The notes beneath the pieces are model-generated. The model worked only from the letters and a program-made list of their open reading frames with translations, was not told the DNA's origin and made no database searches. This document shows, piece after piece, positions 23,314 through 32,136 of a DNA stretch of 45,958 nt (position 1 is its first letter; each line of letters starts with the position of its first letter). Source of the stretch: Actinomycetes bacterium. Its GTDB lineage: Bacteria > Actinomycetota > Acidimicrobiia > Acidimicrobiales > Acidimicrobilacustridaceae. The stretch spans positions 1 to 45,958 of the forward strand of contig JAKOVR010000212.1 in assembly GCA_029782025.1 (NCBI GenBank). The letters are read 5' to 3'. The translations under genes and the position numbers were made by a program.

Positions 23314-23778
23314 TCAGTACTCGCCCTTGATGACGAAGTAGGAACCCCGGATGGTGCCGGCCAGTTTCGACTTCTGCCTCGCGAACTTGAACCGGTCGGC
23401 CAGTTCCTCGGGGATCTCCATCCCGTCCGACAGCTTGAACCCCACGGCCCGCTTCTTCGGGTCGTCGATGTCGTACATCACGTTGATCGACAGGCCGCTC
23501 TCGTAGAACACGTAGGCCATGCGCAGCCGCTCGACCTGGAAGGCGGTGGCTTCGAGGGGGCGCGACGCGATGGTGATGCCGCGCTCCTCGTCGAGGATCC
23601 GGTGGATCCACGCCACGGTGTCGGCGGCCTCGTCCGCAGGGTGCACGGTGAAGACATGGTCGTACTTGTTCTTGAAGTAGCGGGCTTCGTTGGCCCGCAG
23701 TCCGGCCAGCGCCTCGGCCACTGGTGACGACTCGAGGCCGACGGTCGAGACGGTCGTGAAATCGACGGTGTAGGACAT
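23314..23778 (-). CDS. Soluble protein of unknown function, 154 aa
   Basis: No signal or membrane segment. A mixed alpha/beta pattern is visible: MSYTVDFTTVSTVG, then a helix (VAEALAGLRANEARYFKNKYDHVF), ADTVAWIHRILDEERGITIASRP, LRMAYVFYESGLSINVMYDIDD and a basic tail GTIRGSYFVIKGEY. I do not recognise it. It starts at an ATG 46 bp after the histidine-kinase gene on the same strand, so it may be the last member of that run. It has a palindrome immediately after its stop. There is no indication of catalytic residues. Confidence 0.6.
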   Translation of the reverse strand: MSYTVDFTTVSTVGLESSPVAEALAGLRANEARYFKNKYDHVFTVHPADEAADTVAWIHRILDEERGITIASRPLEATAFQVERLRMAYVFYESGLSINVMYDIDDPKKRAVGFKLSDGMEIPEELADRFKFARQKSKLAGTIRGSYFVIKGEY

Positions 23779-23824
23779 GCGGCGCTCCCGGGGACGTCTC
23801 GACGGTGGTCGCAGGCTACCGGGG

Positions 23825-25219
23825 CTACGGGATCGGAAGGATCGCAGTGAAGGTCGTGCGCCCCGGTGCGGACTCGGCGGTCAGCTGTCCTCCGTGGGCC
23901 GAGACGATCCGGGACGACACGTCGAGGCCGAGGCCGACGCCCTGGCCCGGCGGTTTGGTGGTGAAGAAGGCGTCGAAGATCCGGTCGCGGATGGCGGCCG
24001 GGATCCCGGCGCCGTCGTCGCTGACCGCCACCACGATCGCGCCGTCGCCGAGGGTGACCGCGACCTCGATGCGGCCGGCGGCGCCGTCGCCCTCCTGTCG
24101 GCGTCGCTCCGCGATGGCATCGGCGGCGTTGTCGAGCAGATGGGTCCACACCTGGTTGAGCTCGGGGCCGTTGCCGGCGATCCGGGGCAGGTCGGGCGGG
24201 TAGGTGCGCACGACGTCGAGGTCGGCCAGCTTCGGGCCGAGCAGGAGGAGCGTGTCCTCGATGCACCGGGAAAGGTCGAGGTCCTGGACGGGCGCCTGGT
24301 CGAGGAACGCGTAGGACTTCAGCGACGTGACGATGCTGGACAGGCGCGCCGTGCCGGACACGACGGTGCCGAGCAGCGCCTCCACGGTGGCCCCGGCGCT
24401 CACCGCGGCGAGCACCGCGGGCAGCGTGGCCGGGTCGAAGGCCTCGCGCAGCTCGGCGAGGTCGTCGACCTCGAGCCCGGCCTCGGCCAGCTCGGGGGCG
24501 AGCGTCCAGGGCTCCGGGACGCCGAGGGCGTCGAGCGCGACCTCGAGGGCCTGCTCCCGGTCGGCGCGGGCCAGGGCGTCGAGCGCGGCGCCGGTCGGCG
24601 GTCGCCGCCCGGTGACGGAGGCGACGGCCGCGGTCGGGTCGTGGCCGAGAGCGGCGGCGGCCCGCCCGTGGGCCTCGACGTGGGCTTGGACAGCGGCCCG
24701 GAGCTGGTCGGCGGCGCGGGCCACGGCGGCGGCCGGGTTGTTGAGCTCGTGGGCCAGTCCGGCGGTCAGCGTGCCGAGCTGGGCCATCCGCTGGGTCTGC
24801 TGGAGGAGGGCCTCGGTCGAGCGGAGCCGTTCGAGGAGGATGTTGAAGAGGGCCCGCACCGCGCCCGGGCTGGTGTCGAGCACGTCGGCCAGCGCCGGAC
24901 GGGGGATGACGAGGACCGTGGCGTCGTCGCGCACGCGGGCCGAGGCCATCCTGGGCTCGTCCCGCAGCAGCGCCATCTCGCCGATCACCTCGCCGGGATA
25001 GCGCAGCGCCAGCAGCACTTCCTGGGGGCCGGTCTGCTTGAGGATCTCGATCGACCCGTCGGTGATGACGTAGGCGGCGTCGCCGTGGTCGCCCTCCTCG
25101 AAGAGGGTGGTGCCGGCGGGGAGACGGTCCTCGCGGGAGGCGGCGCAGAGCCGGGCCAGGTCGTCCTCGGCCAGGTCGGCGAACAGCGGCACCATGCGCA
25201 ACGTCTCGAAGGCCCTCAC
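23825..25219 (-). CDS. Histidine kinase with N-terminal cyclic-nucleotide-binding domain, 464 aa
   Basis: Domains: a cNMP-type sensor (about 4-125: LFADLAEDDLARLC, GTTLFEEGDHGDAAYVITDG, RYPGEVIGEMALL), a coiled linker, HisKA with H157 in AGLAHELNNPAAAV, an expanded helical insert (about 170-310), and HATPase (N-box LDNAADAI, DDGAGIP, GVGLGLDVSSRIVSAHGG). No transmembrane helix, so it is cytosolic. The phosphodonor His and ATP-binding boxes are intact. The GTG overlaps the stop of the phosphoesterase gene (GTGA). No response regulator is in the window, so the target is unknown. Whether the pocket binds cAMP/cGMP is doubtful: EMALL carries the expected acidic residue, but the ribose/phosphate Arg context (RDEPRMASARV) is only partly canonical. 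Confidence 0.87.
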   Translation of the reverse strand: MRAFETLRMVPLFADLAEDDLARLCAASREDRLPAGTTLFEEGDHGDAAYVITDGSIEILKQTGPQEVLLALRYPGEVIGEMALLRDEPRMASARVRDDATVLVIPRPALADVLDTSPGAVRALFNILLERLRSTEALLQQTQRMAQLGTLTAGLAHELNNPAAAVARAADQLRAAVQAHVEAHGRAAAALGHDPTAAVASVTGRRPPTGAALDALARADREQALEVALDALGVPEPWTLAPELAEAGLEVDDLAELREAFDPATLPAVLAAVSAGATVEALLGTVVSGTARLSSIVTSLKSYAFLDQAPVQDLDLSRCIEDTLLLLGPKLADLDVVRTYPPDLPRIAGNGPELNQVWTHLLDNAADAIAERRRQEGDGAAGRIEVAVTLGDGAIVVAVSDDGAGIPAAIRDRIFDAFFTTKPPGQGVGLGLDVSSRIVSAHGGQLTAESAPGRTTFTAILPIP

Positions 25220-26121
25220 GGGTCGACCTCGGCCGGCGGGCCGCCGATCTCGGCCCAGGCCGGCGGATCGAAGGCGTGGTACCCGTGGGTCACGGTGTCG
25301 GCGGTGACCGTCACCATGCGGTAGCCGGGCGGGTCGGCGCCGAGCGGGAAGCCGCTGGCGCTGGAGGTCACGATCTCCACCCCGCGGTAGCGGGCGTGGG
25401 CGTTGCGATGGCGGTGGCCGCACAGCACGAGGTCGACCCGGTGCTCGGCCAGCAGGTCGAGCATCGTCCGGCGGGCGTCCCGGGGGAGGTTCCAGTACAC
25501 GTCGGGCTCGTCGGGGTCGTGGAGGAAGGGCGGATGGTGGGAGAACACGACCACCGGACCGGGGGTGGCCCGGGCGGCACGGAGCTCGGCCTCCAGGAAG
25601 GCCAGCTCCCGATCGGCTCCACCCGGCACCTTGCGGGGCTGGTCGAGCAGCGAGGAGTTCAGGACGATGAACGAGGCGCGGGCGTCGACGCCGCACGGGG
25701 CGGAGAAGGCGAAGTGGTCGGCGCCGAACGTGTCCGAGTACCAGGCCAGGGACTCGTCGGTGGGCACGACCCCGTCGGCGCAAGCGTCGTGGTTGCCGGG
25801 GACGAGGTGCAGGTCGATGCCGTCGAGGTCCGCGGTCACGGCGCGGAAGGCGTCGAGCTGGTCGGGCCGGTCGGTGGCGTCGATCATGTCGCCGCCGAGC
25901 ACCACGAAGTCGGGGCGCTCCCGGTTCGCGGCGGCCACCGCCTCGTGCAGCCGGGCGACGTCCCAGGCCAGCGAATCGGTGGGGGGGAACGGGCGGACGG
26001 CCATGCCGCGGCCGGCGAAGCGCGCCGCCGCCTCGGCGTCGACGCCGCTGAAGCTGGCCATGCAGCCCACCTGGCTGTCGGCGAGGAACATGAACCGGCA
26101 CGCCGGCGTCGCTCCGTCCAT
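25216..26121 (-). CDS. CPPED1-like metallophosphoesterase, 301 aa
   Basis: Calcineurin-like fold with metal-ligand blocks in order: LADSQVG (Asp, with Gln in place of the usual His), VVLGGDMID, LVPGNHDACAD, VVFSHHPPF and LCGHRHRN. The DxQ variant with the neighbouring GCMASFSG is the signature of the CPPED1/CSTP1 group, protein or small-molecule phosphatases. Cytoplasmic, no signal. Start at ATG 26121, 34 bp after the ureohydrolase stop on the same strand. The stop overlaps the GTG of the kinase, so phosphatase and histidine kinase are co-translated. It is tempting to see opposing activities, but no substrate is evident. Confidence 0.88.
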   Translation of the reverse strand: MDGATPACRFMFLADSQVGCMASFSGVDAEAAARFAGRGMAVRPFPPTDSLAWDVARLHEAVAAANRERPDFVVLGGDMIDATDRPDQLDAFRAVTADLDGIDLHLVPGNHDACADGVVPTDESLAWYSDTFGADHFAFSAPCGVDARASFIVLNSSLLDQPRKVPGGADRELAFLEAELRAARATPGPVVVFSHHPPFLHDPDEPDVYWNLPRDARRTMLDLLAEHRVDLVLCGHRHRNAHARYRGVEIVTSSASGFPLGADPPGYRMVTVTADTVTHGYHAFDPPAWAEIGGPPAEVDP

Positions 26122-26155
26122 CGCCCGAGCCTAGGCGGGGACCCGCGGCTTCGGG

Positions 26156-27082
26156 CTAGGACCGGGCCAGGCCGAGCAGGTAGGTGAGGTCGAGGGCGAT
26201 GGTGGCGGCGGTGATGGCGGTGGTGGCGGTGGGGTCGAGATGGGGGGCGACCTCGACGAGGTCCGCACCGACGACGCGCATCCCGGCCATGCCCCGCAGC
26301 AGCTGGCGGGCCTGGCGAGGGCTGGGTCCCCCGATCACCGGGGTGCCGGTGCCGGGGACGAAGGCGGGGTCGAGAAAGTCGATGTCGAACGACAGGTACA
26401 CCGGATGGTCGCCGACGCGGTCGCAGATCTCCTCCACGGTTTCGGCCAGCGGACGGTCGAGCAGCTCGTCGGCGTCGACCACCCGGAACCCGCACCCGTC
26501 GGGGTTCGGCGTGCGCATCCCGATCTGGATGGACCGGCTCGGGTCGACCCAGCCCTCCCAGGCGGCGAGCCGGAACATCGTGCCGTGGTTGAGGTCGTCT
26601 CCCATGTCCCAGGTGTCGGAGTGGGCGTCGAAGTGGACGAGCGACAACGGGCCATGCACGGCGGCGGCGGCGGCGAGGAGCGGGTAGGCGACCATGTGGT
26701 CGCCGCCGAGGGCGAGGACCGAGATGCCCCGCTCGACGATGGGGGTCACGGCGCCGCGGACCCCCTCGACCACCCGCTCCGGGTACCCGACCCAGAAGAC
26801 GGTGTCGGCGATGTCGCCCCAGTCGACGACCCGGTGGTCCTCGAAGACGTTGCCCTCCCACGGCCAGTGCCCCCACGGGTACTGCCCCACGTAGACCGAC
26901 TGCTCCCGGATGGCCCGGGGGCCGAACCGGGCGCCCGGACGGTTGGTGGTGCCCATGTCGAAGGGCACACCGACCACGGCGATGTCGGCCTCGGCCAGGC
27001 TGCGGTCGAAGGGGCGGCGGGCGAAGGTCAGCGGGCCGGCGTACGGGGCGGAGGTGAGCGCGTAGACGTCGATGTTGTCCAT
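26156..27082 (-). CDS. Ureohydrolase (agmatinase/guanidinobutyrase-like), 308 aa
   Basis: Arginase-fold Mn enzyme hydrolysing a guanidino compound to urea plus amine. All metal ligands are present: H129 in GGDHMV, D152, H154 and D156 in DAHSDT, and D233 and D235 in SFDIDFLDPA. VPGTGTPVIGG is the substrate-loop pattern of agmatinases and guanidino-acid ureohydrolases rather than arginases. ATG 27082 is preferred by the N-terminal alignment, though no strong ribosome binding site is seen. First gene of a minus-strand run with the phosphoesterase, kinase and a small unknown. It diverges from a GlxA-type regulator that could control it. Substrate (agmatine, guanidinobutyrate, other) is not decidable here. 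Confidence 0.9.
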   Translation of the reverse strand: MDNIDVYALTSAPYAGPLTFARRPFDRSLAEADIAVVGVPFDMGTTNRPGARFGPRAIREQSVYVGQYPWGHWPWEGNVFEDHRVVDWGDIADTVFWVGYPERVVEGVRGAVTPIVERGISVLALGGDHMVAYPLLAAAAAVHGPLSLVHFDAHSDTWDMGDDLNHGTMFRLAAWEGWVDPSRSIQIGMRTPNPDGCGFRVVDADELLDRPLAETVEEICDRVGDHPVYLSFDIDFLDPAFVPGTGTPVIGGPSPRQARQLLRGMAGMRVVGADLVEVAPHLDPTATTAITAATIALDLTYLLGLARS

Positions 27083-27261
27083 TCCCGCGCCATCATCGCG
27101 CCGGCCGGCGGAAGCGGCGGCCACGGAGGCGGGGGAGCGGTCGCCACCGGCGGGCTTCGGCCTGCCGGATCTGGCGGTGGGTTGAGGCGGCGATGGGATC
27201 GGTGACCATGCCTCGAGCATGAGGCCGGACGTCCGAACCGGCCATTGACAGGATTGCCACT

Positions 27262-28245
27262 ATGCGAAACATTACTGCCATGGGTCGTGCACACCGGGTC
27301 GCTGCCGTGGTCCAGGACGGGACGTCGGCCTTCGAGATGGCGCTGGTAGGGGAGGTGTTCGGTTACGACCGCTCCGACCTGGCCTCGCCCTGGTACCGGT
27401 TCCGGTTGTGCTCGGCGGAGGGGTCGTCGGTCCGCACCACCACCGGGTTCTCGGTCGAGGTGCCCTACGACCTGGCCAGCCTGTCGTGGGCCGACACGGT
27501 GGTGGTGATCCCGAGCGCGCCGGCAGTGTCGCCCCCGGTCCTGCTCGACGCCCTCCGTCGCGCCCACCGGCGAGGCGCCCGCCTTGTCTCCATCTGCACC
27601 GGCGCCCTGGTGCTGGCCGAGGCCGGCCTCCTCGACGGGCGCCGGGCCACCACCCACTGGATGGCCGTCGACGAGCTGACCGCCCGCTTCCCGGCCGTCG
27701 ACGTCGACCCCGACGTGCTCTACGTCGACCTCGGTGACATCGCCACGTCTGCTGGAGCGGCCGCCGGCCTGGACCTGTGCCTGCACCTCGTGCGAAAGGA
27801 CCTCGGAGCCGACGTGGCCAACGCCGTCGCCCGTCGGCTCGTCGTCCCCCCACACCGCGACGGCGGACAGCGCCAATACATCGAGTACCCGATGGTGGCG
27901 CCCGACGAGGACGACACGTTGTTCGACGACGCCGTGGCCTGGGCCCGGCGCCATCTCGACGATCCCCTCACGGTGGAGCAGCTCGCGGCCCGGGCGGCGA
28001 TGAGCCCGCGCACGTTCGCCCGACGGTTCCGGGCCGTCACCGGCACCACCCCGCACGAGTGGGTGACCGTCGAGCGGGTGGCGCTGGCTCAGCGCCTGCT
28101 CGAGACGACCGACCGGCCGGTGGAGTGGATCGCCTCGGAGGCCGGGTTCGGCACCGCCGCGAACCTGCGCCAGCACTTCCGCCACCGGGTCGGGGTGGCA
28201 CCCGCTCGGTACCGGCAGGTGTTCCGCCGAGCCGCAACCGGGTGA
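27262..28245 (+). CDS. GlxA-type transcriptional regulator (DJ-1/PfpI plus AraC HTH), 327 aa
   Basis: N-terminal class-I glutamine-amidotransferase-like domain (about 8-180) with the nucleophile-elbow sequence SICTGALVLAEAG (Cys present) and THWMAVDEL. A double AraC helix-turn-helix follows: AARAAMSPRTFARRFRAVTGTTPHEW and IASEAGFGTAANLRQHFRHRVGVAPARYR. It is of the FtrA/GlxA kind, activators of amine, choline or aromatic catabolism. ATG 27262 has AGGA 8 nt upstream; the ATG at 27280 is an alternative, with TTGACA at 27245-27250 as a possible -35 for a near-leaderless start. It diverges from the ureohydrolase gene (179 bp), its most likely target. Confidence 0.88.
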   Translation: MRNITAMGRAHRVAAVVQDGTSAFEMALVGEVFGYDRSDLASPWYRFRLCSAEGSSVRTTTGFSVEVPYDLASLSWADTVVVIPSAPAVSPPVLLDALRRAHRRGARLVSICTGALVLAEAGLLDGRRATTHWMAVDELTARFPAVDVDPDVLYVDLGDIATSAGAAAGLDLCLHLVRKDLGADVANAVARRLVVPPHRDGGQRQYIEYPMVAPDEDDTLFDDAVAWARRHLDDPLTVEQLAARAAMSPRTFARRFRAVTGTTPHEWVTVERVALAQRLLETTDRPVEWIASEAGFGTAANLRQHFRHRVGVAPARYRQVFRRAATG

Positions 28246-28296
28246 ACGGTGTGCAGTAGCCTGCGGTCGAGGAGACCACAAGAGCGAGGAGAGATC

Positions 28297-29310
28297 GTGG
28301 TGCGAGGATTCGGCGCGGTTCGATCGAACCGCATCATCGGCGTGTTCGGATTGGCGGGGCTGAGCGTGGCGGTGGCCGCTGCGGTCGGGGTCCGACCGGT
28401 CGAGGCCGCCTTCCCCGGCAACAACGGGAAGATCGCCTTCTCTGCCTTCGACAACGGCGCCGACATCCACCTCGTGAACGCCGACGGGACGGGCGAGGTG
28501 AACATCACCAATGCCCCGGGCTCGGATGTGGAGCCCGACTGGAACGCCGCCGGCACGCGGATCGTGTTCGCGTCCAACCGGGGCAGCACCGACCCCGAGG
28601 AGTACGACCTCTACGTGATGGACGCCGACGGCGGGAACGTCACGCCGCTCACCGACACCAACGGCTTCTCCGAGCGTGAGCCGGCCTGGTCGCCCGACGG
28701 CACGAAGATCGTCTACACCCGCGACAACGACGGCGACCGTGACATCTTCGTGATGGACGCCAACGGCGCCAATCCGGTGGCCCTGACGTCAGGCAGCTAC
28801 GACGACTCCGATGCCGAGTTCTCGCCCGACGGCACCAAGATCGCTTTCGACTCGGACCGCGACGAGCACCTCGACGTGTTCGTCATGGATGCCGACGGCT
28901 CCAACGAAGTCAACATCACCAACAACCCGGAGGGGTCACGCGGGCCCGACTGGTCGCCCGACGGCACCCGGATCGCCTTCGCCGGCAACCACGACCAGAT
29001 GTCGGCCATCGGGGTCATCGATCCCGACGGCACCGATCTGGTGTGGCTCCCGGGCACGAACGCGGCCGAGAGCCCCTACTGGTCGCCCGATGGCACGAAG
29101 CTGGCGTCGTACTCCGACTTCAACGGGATGGACAACCTCACCGTCGTGAACCCCGACGGCTCCGGTCGGGTGTCCATCCGCACGGGCACCGGCTTCCGGG
29201 GCGACTGGCAGCCCATCCCCCTCCCGCCGGCCACCAGCTCGACGAGCACCACGATCGGCTCGACCACCACGACGGCGCCGCCGGTGGTGGTCCCCGGCTT
29301 CACCGGCTGA
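28297..29310 (+). CDS. TolB-like PD40 beta-propeller protein, secreted, 337 aa
   Basis: A signal peptide (IIGVFGLAGLSVAVAAAVG, cleavage near VEAAF) is followed by FPGNNGKIAFSAFDNGADIHLVNADG. Six or so PD40 repeats follow, each with a form of (S/N)PDGTKIAF and DLYVMDADG-type blocks (DIFVMDANG, DVFVMDADG). A Thr/Ser-rich C-terminus (SSTSTTIGSTTTTAPP) resembles a cell-wall linker. No lipobox is visible, so it is probably secreted or wall-associated. GTG 28297 has AGGAG 5-6 nt upstream, which decides the start over the more upstream frame. It is a soluble propeller usually found in adhesive or scaffold roles. Its stop overlaps the converging Gfo/Idh gene by 11 bp. Confidence 0.87.
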   Translation: MVRGFGAVRSNRIIGVFGLAGLSVAVAAAVGVRPVEAAFPGNNGKIAFSAFDNGADIHLVNADGTGEVNITNAPGSDVEPDWNAAGTRIVFASNRGSTDPEEYDLYVMDADGGNVTPLTDTNGFSEREPAWSPDGTKIVYTRDNDGDRDIFVMDANGANPVALTSGSYDDSDAEFSPDGTKIAFDSDRDEHLDVFVMDADGSNEVNITNNPEGSRGPDWSPDGTRIAFAGNHDQMSAIGVIDPDGTDLVWLPGTNAAESPYWSPDGTKLASYSDFNGMDNLTVVNPDGSGRVSIRTGTGFRGDWQPIPLPPATSSTSTTIGSTTTTAPPVVVPGFTG

Positions 29311-30301
29311 GCGACCCTCGGGGCTGCATCCCCGCGGCGCGGTACACGTCGTCGATCACCGCCATGGTGGCGATCGAGTCGTCGGGCCCGGTGAGCACCT
29401 CGCCCCCGTCGAGGGTGGCGGCGACGAAGGCCTCGAGCTGGCAGGTGTAGGTGGCCACCTTGTCGAAGCGCTCGCGGCGCCGGGTGCCGTCGACGGTGAC
29501 GGTGAAGCGCTGCGGGAGCTGGGGCGTGGTGGGGTTGAGGATGCGCAGCTCGCCCCGCTCGCCGGTGACCCGCACGGCGATGCGGAGCAGCGCGGCGCCG
29601 TAGAGCGACACCGTGAACCGGCCCGTGGCCCCGGACGGGAAGCGCAGGTCGGCCCGCATCCACCGGTCGATGCCGGGAGGACGCTGCTTGGCCGACGCCG
29701 CGACCACCTCGGGCTCCTCGCCGGTGAGGTGGCGGAGCTGGTGGATCGAGTAGCAGCCGAGGTCCATGGTGGCGCCACCGGCCAGCGCCGGGTCGAACCG
29801 GATGTCGCCGGGCTTGAACAGCGGGATCTGCATCCAGGCTTCGACGGCGCGGATCGGGCCGAGCTCCCCGCTGCCCACGATCTCCACGGCGCGGCGCATG
29901 CACGGGTGGTAGCGGTAGTGGAAGGCCTCCATGAGCACGCCCGGGTTGGCGGCGGCCACGGCCGCCACCGCTTCGGCCTCCGGCCGGTTGGCGGTCAACG
30001 GCTTCTCGCACAGCACGTGTTTGCCGGCCTCGAGCGCTCGCGTCGTCCACTCGGCGTGGTGGGAGTTCGGGAGCGGGATGTAGACGGCGTCCACATCGGG
30101 ATCGGCCACGACCTCGTCGTAGCCGCCGAGCACCCGCGGGATGCCCCACTTCTCCGCGAAGGCGGTGGCGCGGGCCCGGTCGCGTGCGGCCACCACGGTG
30201 ACCTCAGCCCGGTCGACGAGCCGGGCCGGCTTGACGATCGCGGTGGGGGCGATGGCGGCGGCGCCGAGGACGCCGATGCGGAGCGGTCCGGTGGTGGTCA
30301 C
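29300..30301 (-). CDS. Gfo/Idh/MocA-family oxidoreductase, 333 aa
   Basis: NAD(P)-dependent dehydrogenase for sugars or sugar-like compounds. The Rossmann start is RIGVLGAAAIAPTAIVKPA. The conserved catalytic EKP is in HVLCEKPLTAN. AVYIPLPNSHHAEWTTRAL and VLMEAFHYRYHPCM are the family core blocks (H residues of the active site). The C-terminal sheet has PGGATMDLG-like GGATMDLGCYSIHQLRHL. GTG 30301 gives the N-terminus VTTTGPLRIGV. It lies 14 bp after the TSUP transporter gene in the same direction, so the two are probably one operon. Substrate unknown. Its 3' end overlaps the converging TolB-like gene. Confidence 0.9.
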   Translation of the reverse strand: MTTTGPLRIGVLGAAAIAPTAIVKPARLVDRAEVTVVAARDRARATAFAEKWGIPRVLGGYDEVVADPDVDAVYIPLPNSHHAEWTTRALEAGKHVLCEKPLTANRPEAEAVAAVAAANPGVLMEAFHYRYHPCMRRAVEIVGSGELGPIRAVEAWMQIPLFKPGDIRFDPALAGGATMDLGCYSIHQLRHLTGEEPEVVAASAKQRPPGIDRWMRADLRFPSGATGRFTVSLYGAALLRIAVRVTGERGELRILNPTTPQLPQRFTVTVDGTRRRERFDKVATYTCQLEAFVAATLDGGEVLTGPDDSIATMAVIDDVYRAAGMQPRGSLSR

Positions 30302-30315
30302 CGGCCCAGTATGGA

Positions 30316-31098
30316 TCAGCCGGCGATGGTCAGACCCTGGCGGACGAGGAACCACACGGCGAAGCCCACCAGGAGGGCGCCGAAGGCCCGCTGCAGCCGG
30401 GCGGTGGGGAGGTGCGGGGCCAGGTGGCTGCCGGCCAGCACCCCGGGGATCAGGCCGAGGGCGAAGAAGCCGGCCACCGTCCAGTCGATGTCGCCGATCA
30501 CGGCGTGGGTCAGGAGCGTGGGGAGGGTGAGCGTGGAGGCGACCACGAGGCTGGTGCCGGCGGCCTTGTGCATGTCGAGGCCGAGGGCGAGGAGGAACAG
30601 CGGGACGAGGAGGAACCCCCCGCCGTTGGCCAGCAGCCCCGAAAGGAAGCCGATACCGGCGGCGGCGAAGGCGACGAAGAGCGTGTTGGCCCGACGGCGG
30701 GCGCAGGCGGCCTGGTGGGCCTCCGCCGCGGCGGCGTCGACCCGGCGAGCGGGACGGAGCACGCGGACCCCGACGGTGAGCAGGGTCACGCCCGATGCGA
30801 CGAGGAGCACGGGGCCACCCACCACCCGGCTGGCCAGCGCCCCGAGGATGGCGGCGGGGACGGCGCCGATGGCGGCGGCGCGGGCCACGCGCCAGTCGAC
30901 CTTGCCCGACCGGGAGTAGGTCCAGGCGCCGGTGGCCGAACCGGGGAGCAGGCCGGGCAGCGGCCCGACGACGGCGGCCATGCCGGGCACGCCGATCAGC
31001 GCCAGGAGGGGGGTGGCGAAGGCCGAGCCCACGCCGAAGAGCCCGTAGAGGAGGCCGACCAGCAGCCCGGCACCGACGAGGAGGGGCGAGAGGCTCAT
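30316..31098 (-). CDS. TSUP-family transporter (TauE/SafE-like), 260 aa
   Basis: Eight-helix membrane transporter with an internal repeat: LLVGLLYGLFGVGSAFATPLLALIG in the first half and FLSGLLANGGGFLLVPLFLLALG in the second, each carrying the glycine-rich GVGSAF/GGGFLL signature. Known members export sulfite, sulfoacetate or other organosulfur or C2 anions; this one could be an exporter for an anion made or used by the downstream Gfo/Idh enzyme. ATG 31098. A central charged loop (RPARRVDAAAAEAHQAACARRR) separates the halves. It diverges from a LysR gene across 70 bp that contains a palindrome. Confidence 0.88.
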   Translation of the reverse strand: MSLSPLLVGAGLLVGLLYGLFGVGSAFATPLLALIGVPGMAAVVGPLPGLLPGSATGAWTYSRSGKVDWRVARAAAIGAVPAAILGALASRVVGGPVLLVASGVTLLTVGVRVLRPARRVDAAAAEAHQAACARRRANTLFVAFAAAGIGFLSGLLANGGGFLLVPLFLLALGLDMHKAAGTSLVVASTLTLPTLLTHAVIGDIDWTVAGFFALGLIPGVLAGSHLAPHLPTARLQRAFGALLVGFAVWFLVRQGLTIAG

Positions 31099-31168
31099 GG
31101 GACAAGTGAACCGCGGTTCTACTCATGGAACAAGCCACTGATGTCACTACTATGCATAGACTCTTCCT
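31099..31168. promoter_or_regulatory. LysR/TSUP intergenic control region
   Basis: Contains a perfect 12-bp palindrome GAACCGCGGTTC (31108-31119) and a direct repeat CATGGRACAAG (first at about 31096, second at about 31124). Near the LysR start lies TATGCATA (31151-31158) with CATAGA (31155-31160) as -10 candidates; the latter would give a nearly leaderless LysR message. LysR proteins usually bind such a region to control both genes. Confidence 0.5.
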
Positions 31169-32101
31169 ATGGATATCCGTCAGCTGGCCGCGGTGGTGGC
31201 CGTCGTCGACGAGGGGAGCGTCACCGGGGCGGCGGCGGCGCTGGGGCTCTCCCAGCCCACCCTCTCCCAGACGATCCGCGGGTTGGAGGCCGAGCTCGGC
31301 GTCGCCCTCTTCCACCGGGTGGGACGCACCCTCCGCCCCACCGCGGCCGGGGAGGCGCTGCTGGGGCCGGCCCGACAAGCGCTGCGCGACGTCACCACGG
31401 CCCGGGCGGCCGTCGCCGCCGTGGCCGGCACGGCGGCCGGCCGCCTCGACATCGTGACCCTCCCCACGCTGGCGGTGCACCCCGTCGCCGGCCTCGTCGG
31501 GAGCTTCCGCCGGGCCCACCCGGGCGTCGCTGTCCGCCTGGCCGAGCCGGAGGATGCCCATGCGGTGGCTGAGCGGGTCCGTCACGGCGAAGCCGAGGTG
31601 GGGTTCGCCGATCTGGCCGACCTGGGGAGCGCCGGGCAGGGCGGCGGGGTCGTGGCCCACGAGCTGGAGGTCCAGGAGTACGTCGCCCTCTTGCCTGGCG
31701 AGGAAGCGCCGCCCGAGGGGCGCCACCCCCTCAAGCTGGCCGACCTGGCCGCCCGGCCCCTGATCACCACCCCGCCGGGCACCTCCACGCGGCGGCAGGT
31801 CGACGAAGCGTTCCGGGCCGCGGGGCTCACCATGATCGTCGGGGTCGAGTCCGACCATCGGGAGGCCATCGGCCCGCTGGTGCGGGCCGGCGCCGGCGCC
31901 GCCGTGCTGCCCCGCGCCCTGGCCGAACAGGTGGCCGGAGCCGGCGTGGTCCTCCGCGAGCTGACCCCGCCCATCCGCCGCCGGGTGGGGATGCTCCACC
32001 GTGACGGCCCGTTGTCGCCGGCGGCGGCCGCCTTCGTGGCCCTGGCCACCGGCGACCGCGTGCCGGCCCATCGGCCGCCGGCCCGCCGACGCCGGTCCTG
32101 A
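31169..32101 (+). CDS. LysR-family regulator, 310 aa
   Basis: N-terminal winged HTH MDIRQLAAVVAVVDEGSVTGAAAALGLSQPTLSQTIRGLEAELGVALFHR, with the canonical SQPTLSQ recognition helix. A substrate-binding domain follows (about 90-290: RLDIVTLPTLAVHPVAG, ITTPPGTSTRRQVDEAF, AIGPLVRAGAGAAVLPRAL). Divergent from the TSUP transporter with which it shares a 70-bp control region, so it probably regulates the TSUP-Gfo/Idh operon. ATG 31169 starts right after the -10-like sequence. A C-terminal extension of about 20 residues (APAHRPPARRRRS) is basic. It is 35 bp upstream of a PF10118-like gene on the same strand and may share readthrough with it. Confidence 0.9.
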   Translation: MDIRQLAAVVAVVDEGSVTGAAAALGLSQPTLSQTIRGLEAELGVALFHRVGRTLRPTAAGEALLGPARQALRDVTTARAAVAAVAGTAAGRLDIVTLPTLAVHPVAGLVGSFRRAHPGVAVRLAEPEDAHAVAERVRHGEAEVGFADLADLGSAGQGGGVVAHELEVQEYVALLPGEEAPPEGRHPLKLADLAARPLITTPPGTSTRRQVDEAFRAAGLTMIVGVESDHREAIGPLVRAGAGAAVLPRALAEQVAGAGVVLRELTPPIRRRVGMLHRDGPLSPAAAAFVALATGDRVPAHRPPARRRRS

Positions 32102-32136
32102 CCCTCCCCACCCGGGCTGTGCTACACAACCGAGCC

